From NCBI GenBank assembly GCA_017462145.1, contig JAFTRT010000224.1, positions 1 to 5,394 on the forward strand: 5,394 bases of DNA. Direction: 5' to 3'. Source of the stretch: Clostridia bacterium. GTDB lineage: Bacteria > Bacillota_A > Clostridia > Oscillospirales > CAG-272. A program made the translations under genes and the position numbers. The notes beneath the pieces were generated by a model. The model was not told where the DNA came from and made no database searches. It worked only from the letters and a program-made list of their open reading frames with translations. Positions 1 to 5,086 of the stretch are shown here, one piece after another (position 1 is the stretch's first letter; each line of letters starts with the position of its first letter).

Positions 1-830
1 ATGTTGCCTGTTTTTTGAGGCTTTTTGGCGCTGCTTGTTTCCCGAAGCGCCTCTTCCTTTTGCATAACAAGCTCTCTTAAGCGTTGATTTTCGTTCATAA
101 CAAGATGAACGCCCAAGAGGAACAGCTCGCTGATGATGTAAGAAATAGACAGCATTTCAAAATCAATGCTCGTCAGCTGCTCAATAAACCAAACACCTAT
201 ATTCACAAACACTGCAATTGCCAATATCACAGCGTGAGAAGTGGTATCAATGGTCTTCTTGACAGAAGCACGGATGATGACCGCAACCATAGCGGCAAAG
301 TAGCCAAGCAAATAGAACAGATACAGCGGATGAAGGGGTCCGTACACCTTTATCAGCGTGGATACGCCGTTCACCACCGCAAAGGAGACTTCCTTATAGT
401 AGATTGGCAGTATGCCCGGACTTGCGGCAATGAGGAACACGATAATCGAAAGCACGGACAAGGAAATCGGCAGCCATTTTTTACATATTGTATTGGTGAC
501 GTTCAGAATGATCATCAGCATTGTCATAGGCAAAAATACCGATCCCAGATAAGAAATGCGGTTTGCCCACAGCGCCGTCTCAAGACAAGAGGATACTGAC
601 AAGAAGGTGTAGCCGATGTTCACCACCCAAACAGAGGAAAACAGCAGTACAAACCACCCCTTCCTTTTGCGCACCAAAAAAAGGCATCCGATCAGCAACA
701 GCAAAGAAAGCGCGGCAGCCGCACCGTAGATGATCGACTGGCTTGCAGTCTTTTCTCCCACGGTGTTGCAACACGTTAGCCCCATTGTCATAAGCAGAAG
801 GGGTATTCCCCAAAGTAAATGTTTTTTCAT
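1..830 (-). CDS. Polytopic membrane sensor, N-terminal 7TM (histidine-kinase/LuxR-type) protein, 3' part missing
   Basis: Read on the minus strand from ATG at 830-828, the frame stays open for 276 codons to the window edge, so the C-terminus is missing. A purine-rich ribosome binding site (GAGGGAG, complement of 838-844) lies 7 bases upstream. The product begins MKKHLLWGIPLLL. It has a hydrophobic N-terminal segment (about residues 4-20) followed by about seven further membrane segments (about 33-53, 58-77, 92-112, 119-136, 165-186, 199-216, 226-245). After these comes a charged, probably helical cytoplasmic stretch (ENQRLRELVMQKEEALRE) typical of a linker to an output domain. The layout resembles the 7TM sensor modules that Clostridia fuse to LuxR-type HTH or histidine-kinase domains; residues such as LWANRISYLGSVFLP and SISYIISELFLL fit my memory of that group. 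The output domain is not visible, so DNA-binding versus kinase function cannot be decided. The gene is divergent from the zinc-ribbon/dockerin cluster and may regulate it or itself. Confidence 0.85.
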   Translation of the reverse strand, partial: MKKHLLWGIPLLLMTMGLTCCNTVGEKTASQSIIYGAAAALSLLLLIGCLFLVRKRKGWFVLLFSSVWVVNIGYTFLSVSSCLETALWANRISYLGSVFLPMTMLMIILNVTNTICKKWLPISLSVLSIIVFLIAASPGILPIYYKEVSFAVVNGVSTLIKVYGPLHPLYLFYLLGYFAAMVAVIIRASVKKTIDTTSHAVILAIAVFVNIGVWFIEQLTSIDFEMLSISYIISELFLLGVHLVMNENQRLRELVMQKEEALRETSSAKKPQKTGN

Positions 831-875
831 AAAATCTCTCCCTCAACCGCGTTATTTACTCTTTCAAACGGTCAA

Positions 876-944
876 CCTACACTTTTTCCCACACTTTTTT
901 TGAAAAAATTACAAAACCTACACTTTTTTATGACAAAAGTGTGG
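876..944. repeat. Four copies of a CCYACACTTTT motif around the sensor promoter
   Basis: Three direct copies lie at 876-887 (CCTACACTTTTT), 888-901 (CCCACACTTTTTTT) and 917-929 (CCTACACTTTTTT). A fourth, inverted copy AAAAGTGTGG lies at 935-944. The copies at 889-898 and 935-944 form a perfect 10-bp inverted repeat. Relative to the minus-strand promoter, one copy overlaps the -35, one fills the spacer, and two sit at and just downstream of the expected start site. This is the geometry expected for repressor operators or a multi-site autoregulatory region. The binding protein is unknown; the adjacent sensor's unseen output domain is only a candidate. Confidence 0.6.
908..936 (-). promoter_or_regulatory. 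Sigma-A-type promoter of the membrane sensor gene
   Basis: On the minus strand, TTGTCA (complement of 931-936, 5 of 6 match to TTGACA) is followed after exactly 17 bases by TGTAAT (complement of 908-913, 5 of 6 match to TATAAT). Transcription would start near 901, giving a leader of about 70 bases before the ATG at 830. The spacer and both flanks carry CCYACACTTTT motif copies, so the promoter is probably controlled by a DNA-binding protein. A second minus-strand hexamer TTGACC (complement of 869-874) has no well-spaced -10 and was not preferred. Confidence 0.6.
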
Positions 945-1021
945 CGACATGAGTAAAATCAGTAAAATAAACTTGCAAGGTACTCAAAGGAGGGTATAGA
1001 GCTTGCCTTTGTCATGATTTG

Positions 1022-1041
1022 ATAAAGGGGTACCCCTTTAT
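1022..1041. repeat. Perfect 20-bp palindrome, candidate operator
   Basis: The half-site ATAAAGGGGT is followed directly by its exact reverse complement ACCCCTTTAT, with the centre between 1031 and 1032. Such a gapless palindrome suits a symmetric dimeric DNA-binding protein. As RNA it could form an 8-bp stem with a GTAC loop. No T-tract follows on either strand, so it is not a normal terminator. It lies between the two divergent genes. Confidence 0.6.
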
Positions 1042-1058
1042 GTAACTGCTACATAAAG
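1036..1058. repeat. Hairpin-forming inverted repeat overlapping the palindrome
   Basis: CTTTATGTA (1036-1044) is the exact reverse complement of TACATAAAG (1050-1058), with a 5-base ACTGC loop. The left arm shares 1036-1041 with the right arm of the neighbouring palindrome, so the two RNA hairpins cannot both form fully. This could be a switchable leader structure or two overlapping protein sites; which one is not decidable here. Confidence 0.55.
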
Positions 1059-1059
1059 C

Positions 1060-1090
1060 ACTCTGTCAACGCGCCAACGAAACACAGAGT
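1060..1090. repeat. 7-bp inverted repeat ACTCTGT / ACAGAGT
   Basis: ACTCTGT (1060-1066) pairs perfectly with ACAGAGT (1084-1090) across a 17-base loop. It starts two bases after the 1036-1058 hairpin, giving three consecutive inverted repeats within 70 bases. A 7-bp match with this spacing could be chance when viewed alone; the clustering is what makes it notable. Confidence 0.35.
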
Positions 1091-1120
1091 CCGCCCCTAT
1101 ATTATTTTCGTACCATTCAT

Positions 1121-1126
1121 TATAAC
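1121..1126 (+). promoter_or_regulatory. Weak candidate -10 for the plus-strand gene cluster
   Basis: TATAAC matches the -10 consensus at 5 of 6 positions, in an AT-rich stretch about 94 bases upstream of the chosen GTG start. No good -35 lies 16-18 bases upstream (the 17-base spacing gives TATATT), so if this is the promoter it probably needs an activator, possibly binding the inverted repeats at 1022-1090. Other -10-like hexamers (TATAGA at 995-1000 and 1178-1183) are weaker. Confidence 0.25.
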
Positions 1127-1219
1127 ATAAATGTTTGGTTCAGTCAAGATGCACGGTGCTTATCAAAATAGGCAATGTATAGAAAAATTTCATTTTACAA
1201 CATGAAGGGAGAGAGGGAA

Positions 1220-1612
1220 GTGCCAAAAAACAAAGTAGCAAAACACAAGACGGTGGCAGATAGCGCAGGCTACCGATTTTTGTTTTATTGCGACCTGTCC
1301 GATGCGCACGTTTGCACAACGAAAGGCATCTATCACGGGGATACTCTGCAAGAGGCGTTGCTTTTGGCGTGGCAGTCAGAGGGACGCGTCCATTTTAATC
1401 AGTGTCATAAATGCGGCAGATGGGTGATTGACGCGGTATACAATGCCGAGGTGTTGGAGTGCGTGGACTGTGCCCCCTACGAGGCAGAGCCAAGGTATTG
1501 CAAGTATTGCGGATCGGGGATTGAAAACGCTGTAACGCACTGTCCCTCTTGCGGAAAAAAACTGATTTATGAGGGGAGCGTGGTAAAGGATGACGCAAAA
1601 GATGCGGTTTAA
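1220..1612 (+). CDS. Small protein with two zinc-binding CXXC pairs (zinc-ribbon protein)
   Basis: 130 residues if started at GTG 1220, which follows a purine-rich ribosome binding site (GGGAGAGAGG, 1207-1216). In-frame ATGs at 1175 and 1202 would add 15 or 6 residues but lack a comparable site. The first half (residues about 17-60, with YRFLFYCDLSDAHVC) is a compact domain I do not recognise. The second half has C62-C65 with C81-C84, then C94-C97 with C108-C111; the last four have classic CX2CX10CX2C ribbon spacing, with CGKKL after the last knuckle. No signal peptide or membrane segment is present, so it is probably cytoplasmic. Such ribbons bind structural zinc and mediate protein or nucleic-acid contacts; the partner is unknown. 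It is probably the first gene of the cluster, and its end overlaps the next gene. Confidence 0.85.
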   Translation: MPKNKVAKHKTVADSAGYRFLFYCDLSDAHVCTTKGIYHGDTLQEALLLAWQSEGRVHFNQCHKCGRWVIDAVYNAEVLECVDCAPYEAEPRYCKYCGSGIENAVTHCPSCGKKLIYEGSVVKDDAKDAV

Positions 1613-1904
1613 AAATTTGGAGCGGTTTGGCTTTGGACCAAACGTGATGAAAAAGCTTCGGGTGTGTCCGCGGTGCGGAAAGGCGGTAAAAACAAGGGCT
1701 GATGCCTGTCCCGAATGTGATGAAAGGTTGCCCTGCGAAACACTCTTTGACCGCTACAAGAAGGGGCACCGGTGCTGTCCCGCCTGCGATACGGTGCTTG
1801 CACCCGATTCCTTCTATTGCCCCAATTGCGGAAAGCAGATTTGGCAGAAAGCCGAGGACTGCCAAGAAACTACACCCAAAGGAGAAAAAAGAAATGAAAC
1901 ATAG
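1590..1904 (+). CDS. Small double zinc-ribbon protein
   Basis: 104 residues from ATG 1590. An in-frame ATG at 1602 (100 residues) is equally plausible: GAGGGGAG (1571-1578) lies 11 bases before 1590 and AAAGGA (1585-1590) lies 11 bases before 1602. Two ribbons with identical spacing are visible: C26-C29/C40-C43 and C63-C66/C77-C80, each CX2CX10CX2C, joined by a linker containing LFDRYKKGHRC. A short N-terminal segment rich in Lys, Arg and aromatic residues precedes them. No export signal is seen. The start overlaps the upstream zinc-ribbon gene by 23 bases (11 with the later start), and its end overlaps the secreted dockerin gene by 11 bases, so translational coupling is likely. Specific function is unknown; double zinc-ribbon domains usually serve as small interaction modules. 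Confidence 0.85.
   Translation: MTQKMRFKNLERFGFGPNVMKKLRVCPRCGKAVKTRADACPECDERLPCETLFDRYKKGHRCCPACDTVLAPDSFYCPNCGKQIWQKAEDCQETTPKGEKRNET
1878..1884 (+). promoter_or_regulatory. Ribosome binding site fixing the dockerin protein start
   Basis: AAAGGAG lies 9 bases before ATG 1894. The frame is open further upstream (an ATG at 1702), but that would put 64 non-secretory residues ahead of an obvious signal peptide and overlap the zinc-ribbon gene by about 200 bases. This site and the signal peptide together choose 1894. Confidence 0.85.
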
Positions 1905-4900
1905 GGCTTTAAAGCAATTATTAAGTGCGCTTCTCGTGTTTGTTATGATGATTGGTCTGATTCCGTCATCTGTGATCCCGACATTGGCGCTGACCAACGT
2001 CAGCGGTACCGTGTATGCAGATGATTTGTCGAAAAACGACAGCCTCAACCTTATCGGGGACACCATCCTTGTGATGAACAAGGATCTCACTTTGAGTTCT
2101 ATTGAGGGTGAAGCGTACACCTTGACCGTACAAGGCAGCGGCACCTTGACGGTTTCCTCTAAGGACTGCGCCGTGGCGGTAGGCACGCTTGTCTCCTACT
2201 CCGATCTGGTTATTACCACCTCCTCGGAGGATCACTATGCCATGGTCGTTACGAATGACGTCTGTTTTGATGCAGGCTCTCTTGCCGTCAGCGGCGGCGC
2301 AGGCATTATTGCCAACGCCGGTGATGTTTCGATTACTGCCGACAGCATTGTCATGAAGACAGATGTTGGTACCGCCCTGCACGGCGATGAAGTCTATGTG
2401 ACCGCCAACTATCTGTGGGTGGAGAACAAGGTCACCAAGTCCGGTGGCTCGGATCAGTATGGCATCAGTGCCGCAGGTAGATTGGCACTGACCGTAACGG
2501 GCGGCACCGTCATCGGCTACGACGATGCCCTCCACGTTTACGATGAAAATGACGAATTTGACTACCATTACATATACGTGGACGGTAGCCTCACCGTCGT
2601 CAGTAAGACCGGCGCAGGTATGTATGTTCCCCAGGGCATTGCCGAATGCTATGGCGGTCCTGTAGTTTTTGTCGGCGATACCTACGGCATTAACGCCGAT
2701 GATGTTTATTTTGATGGCGGCAGTCTGACTGTCAGCGGCACCACCGGTATTTACGCGGGTAGCGGCGTAGAGCTCAGAGGCGATGACATCAAAATCACCG
2801 CTTCCGGCGAACGCAACAGCGGCATCTGGTGCGAAAACGGCTATGTTGACCTTGAGGGCAGGGTCGTCATCAACACCAACGGCTGGTACGGCATCAACGC
2901 CGCAACCGACCTTTCTCTGAAAGAGGGCTACTTTGAAATCAGCGGTCCCGAGGGCAATGCACAAGCGGTTAAAGTGGGTGGCGAGCTTTATATGAGCACC
3001 AGCTTGCAGATTGTCAAGCCCACCTACGGTCATGTCAACGGCAACAACATCTACGGTGCGGGCGATTCTCCCGCCATGTATCTGCTGATGTATTCACAGG
3101 TCGGCACGGTGGACTTCCTTGTTTGCACCCCATGCGACGGCTCCTTCCCCTTATGGGATTCCTCCGCCATTTACGGTCTGCCTCTTCTTAGTACATTCGA
3201 GAGCATCAAGTGGTATGAAAACGGCGAGCTGATGGATCCCTACGCGCCCTTTCGCGCAGGCAATGAATACTCTGTGCAGATCATATTGAATGCCGATAGC
3301 GGATACTACTTCACAGAGGGCGTTTTGGCTGTGGTCAACGGCAAAAACGCTTCCTCTACCGCCACCTTAAACGGCAGGACTCAACTGATGATCCGTGCCG
3401 ATCTGGGTACATGCAAAACTGCCATTACCAATATTGCTCTGAACATCACCGCTCCCACAGAGGGCAACAAGCCCTCCACCGGTGTTTCCGCACCCGACGG
3501 CGCTCATTACGGTGTCAAGAGCAGTAACGTACAGTGGATGGTATCCAATGACGGTATCAACTTTACGACCATGGCAAGCGGGACTAAGTTCGTGGGCGGC
3601 AAATATTACCGCGTGTACATGGATGTGACTCTGTCAAACAGCAACTATTCCTTTAAGATCACCACCGAAAACGGCACGCTTGCGCCCGATGTTCTTGCCT
3701 TTGTCAATGGCAGTATCGCCAATGTGAGCAAGGCTTATGATCAAGATCCCGAGAAAGTGATTACCGTCCGCTTCGATTTCGGTCAGTGTAACGATTCGAT
3801 CATCGAGAAGATCGCCATTGTGGATATTGTCAAACCCGTTGCTGGTGAGCGCCCCAGCTATACCGCCAACGTGTCTGGCACCGGCTACCATATCGACACC
3901 GCCAAAAACAGCTACTACGATGCCTATTGGAAGAATCCTCCGGAAAAGTGGTATTACGTCAAGAACGGCATCTCCTGGTGGGATGTGACCGACGGCGGCT
4001 ATGATTACGTCTATGAAAACGATGTGTTCCTGCCCGGTCATGAGTATGAGTGCCGGATCCATGTTCGTACCGATGACGGCTACGAGTTTGTGATGGATCC
4101 GTACACCGATCCGGAAACCAGGCCAACCGTTACCGTAAACGGACAGCCGGGTGCACTGACCTTCAGTTCCGCCTCCGGCTTGAGGCGGGAGCAGGAGGTT
4201 TGCTACACCTTCACCTGCGAGACGACGACCCTTTCCACCCTTATGGTTTACGGCATTGATGCTCCAAAAAAAGGAGAGCTCCCCGACTATACCGCTACGA
4301 TGGCGTATCCCAACCTGTACGAACCGGATACCGATTACGGCTTGAACGGTAGCGGCATCTATTGGTATGACTGCGAGGGCAGACAGCTTGAGGAGGGTGA
4401 GCGGTTCGGCGATGCAGGTCCTTACTGCATTGCCATCAAGTTTGTCCCTGCATCCGTTGAAAACGGTCCTTATGTCAGCGAGTTTGCCGAAGAAGTTGAT
4501 GTGTACATCAACGGCAAGCCGATTGCCCCCTACGGTCAGTGGGATGAGGTGGTGGTAGGCAGCAGTACAGTATGGCCGTTCTTCACCTTCAGCGGTGTCG
4601 CTTCTGACCCTGAGATCGGTAAAACCGTCAGCGGACAGATCATCAGCTTTGGAGAAGAAGCAAACGATGTGCTCCTGCAGCTCTTTAAAGTCAATTCCGA
4701 TACACTTCTTTATGAAGCCACGGTCGAAGGCAATACGGCGGAGTACTGCTTTACCGATGTAGCCTCGGGTGTTTATACCTTGCGTGTGAGCAAAGAAAAA
4801 CATGTTGCACGTGAATACCTGGTGGTTGTGAACAGCGGCGATGTTGAGCTTGATGCAAAGATCTACCTAATGGGGGACTTGGATGGCGACGGAAGCGTTA

Positions 4901-5049
4901 CCATTTCTGATGTGACCACAGTTTTGAATGTTCTTTCGGGCTCAGGAGCGTTGCAACAGGATATCGAAGGGGATTTGGACGGTGATGGAAGCATGACCAT
5001 TTCCGATGTAACGAAACTGTTGACCGTTCTTTCGGGAACAACCTTTTGA
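1894..5049 (+). CDS. Large secreted surface protein: beta-helix repeats, four Ig-like repeats, C-terminal dockerin
   Basis: 1051 residues. Residues 1-32 are a signal peptide (basic MKHRALKQ, hydrophobic core, likely cleavage after PTLA). Residues about 35-390 are Gly/Val/Thr-rich short strands repeating every 20-25 residues, as in right-handed beta-helix proteins such as the carbohydrate-binding Cthe_2159 type. Residues about 435-900 hold four degenerate Ig-like repeats, each with a Trp (W440, W548, W695/696, W824), an F-x-x-G-x-x-Y-type motif and a closing V/I-NG (481-483, 604-606, 748-750, 872-874); repeats 2-4 open with an AP/KP-x-x-G-x-x-P motif. Residues 911-988 resemble a carboxypeptidase-regulatory-like beta-sandwich (GKTVSGQI...GVYTLRVSKEKH). 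Residues 993-1051 are a type I dockerin. There is no LPXTG motif, C-terminal membrane anchor or catalytic motif. The likely role is a non-enzymatic adhesin or carbohydrate-binding component docked to a cohesin protein; the ligand is unknown. Confidence 0.9.
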   Translation: MKHRALKQLLSALLVFVMMIGLIPSSVIPTLALTNVSGTVYADDLSKNDSLNLIGDTILVMNKDLTLSSIEGEAYTLTVQGSGTLTVSSKDCAVAVGTLVSYSDLVITTSSEDHYAMVVTNDVCFDAGSLAVSGGAGIIANAGDVSITADSIVMKTDVGTALHGDEVYVTANYLWVENKVTKSGGSDQYGISAAGRLALTVTGGTVIGYDDALHVYDENDEFDYHYIYVDGSLTVVSKTGAGMYVPQGIAECYGGPVVFVGDTYGINADDVYFDGGSLTVSGTTGIYAGSGVELRGDDIKITASGERNSGIWCENGYVDLEGRVVINTNGWYGINAATDLSLKEGYFEISGPEGNAQAVKVGGELYMSTSLQIVKPTYGHVNGNNIYGAGDSPAMYLLMYSQVGTVDFLVCTPCDGSFPLWDSSAIYGLPLLSTFESIKWYENGELMDPYAPFRAGNEYSVQIILNADSGYYFTEGVLAVVNGKNASSTATLNGRTQLMIRADLGTCKTAITNIALNITAPTEGNKPSTGVSAPDGAHYGVKSSNVQWMVSNDGINFTTMASGTKFVGGKYYRVYMDVTLSNSNYSFKITTENGTLAPDVLAFVNGSIANVSKAYDQDPEKVITVRFDFGQCNDSIIEKIAIVDIVKPVAGERPSYTANVSGTGYHIDTAKNSYYDAYWKNPPEKWYYVKNGISWWDVTDGGYDYVYENDVFLPGHEYECRIHVRTDDGYEFVMDPYTDPETRPTVTVNGQPGALTFSSASGLRREQEVCYTFTCETTTLSTLMVYGIDAPKKGELPDYTATMAYPNLYEPDTDYGLNGSGIYWYDCEGRQLEEGERFGDAGPYCIAIKFVPASVENGPYVSEFAEEVDVYINGKPIAPYGQWDEVVVGSSTVWPFFTFSGVASDPEIGKTVSGQIISFGEEANDVLLQLFKVNSDTLLYEATVEGNTAEYCFTDVASGVYTLRVSKEKHVAREYLVVVNSGDVELDAKIYLMGDLDGDGSVTISDVTTVLNVLSGSGALQQDIEGDLDGDGSMTISDVTKLLTVLSGTTF
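2221..3078 (+). repeat. Internal duplication of about 145 residues in the beta-helix region
   Basis: Residues 110-255 and about 258-395 of the dockerin protein align with each other. DVCFDAGSLAVSGGAGI (from 122) matches DVYFDGGSLTVSGTTGI (from 270), and DQYGISAAGRLALT (from 187) matches GWYGINAATDLSLK (from 330). The offsets of 148 and 143 residues indicate a duplicated block of several rungs with small indels. The DNA copies have diverged considerably, so this is an old duplication or a strongly constrained fold rather than a recent event. Confidence 0.55.
4870..5046 (+). other. Type I dockerin module (two calcium-binding loops)
   Basis: Residues 993-1051 carry two copies of a 12-residue EF-hand-like loop: DLDGDGSVTISD at 995-1006 and DLDGDGSMTISD at 1027-1038. 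Asp is at loop positions 1, 3, 5 and 12, as in calcium-binding dockerins, and each loop is followed by a helix (VTTVLNVLSG, VTKLLTVLSG). Dockerins bind cohesin modules of scaffoldins or surface proteins. Loop positions 10-11, which usually carry cohesin specificity, read Ile-Ser in both copies. No cohesin is encoded in the window. Confidence 0.88.
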
Positions 5050-5069
5050 TAAATAATTGATTATAGACT

Positions 5070-5076
5070 AAGGAGG
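5070..5076 (+). promoter_or_regulatory. Strong ribosome binding site for the Cys/His-rich secreted protein
   Basis: AAGGAGG, a full match to the anti-Shine-Dalgarno core, lies 10 bases before ATG 5087. The 37-base gap after the dockerin gene has no hairpin plus T-tract, so read-through transcription is expected. Confidence 0.8.
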
Positions 5077-5086
5077 AACCAAACAG

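Noticed and set aside
84..599. 171-codon plus-strand open frame at the left edge
   Set aside because: Its His/Gln/Asn/Arg-rich product is the antisense shadow of the hydrophobic membrane sensor on the minus strand.
986..1016. Strong Shine-Dalgarno-like AAAGGAGG followed at 9 bases by TTG at 1003, possible leader peptide
   Set aside because: The frame is only four codons (TTG CCT TTG TCA TGA) and the nearby ATG at 1014 stops after two codons; no supported leader gene.
1022..1041. Palindrome read as a rho-independent terminator
   Set aside because: No T-tract follows on either strand and neither flanking gene ends here; both start away from this region.
1041..1069. Minus-strand promoter using the perfect TTGACA at 1064-1069
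   Set aside because: At 16-18 base spacing the available hexamers (AGTTAC, GTTACA, TTACAT) match TATAAT poorly; the 908-936 promoter is better and closer to the gene.
1702..1893. 64-codon upstream extension of the dockerin gene frame
   Set aside because: The extension overlaps the zinc-ribbon gene, is out of character for an exported protein, and a good ribosome binding site plus signal peptide support the start at 1894.
1395..2186. 263-codon minus-strand open frame across the two zinc-ribbon genes and the signal peptide
   Set aside because: It runs antisense to three well-supported genes with ribosome binding sites and conserved cysteine patterns, and its product is Pro/Arg/Ser-rich with no family likeness.
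1966..3033. 355-codon open frame on the minus strand inside the dockerin gene
   Set aside because: It is fully antisense to a gene with signal peptide and domain structure; its translation is low-complexity Ala/Gly/Val/Ile with no recognisable domain, as expected from antisense reading of biased codons.
3634..4803. 389-codon open frame on the minus strand inside the dockerin gene
   Set aside because: Same reasoning: antisense shadow across the Ig-like repeats, no recognisable family, no reason to prefer it over the sense frame.
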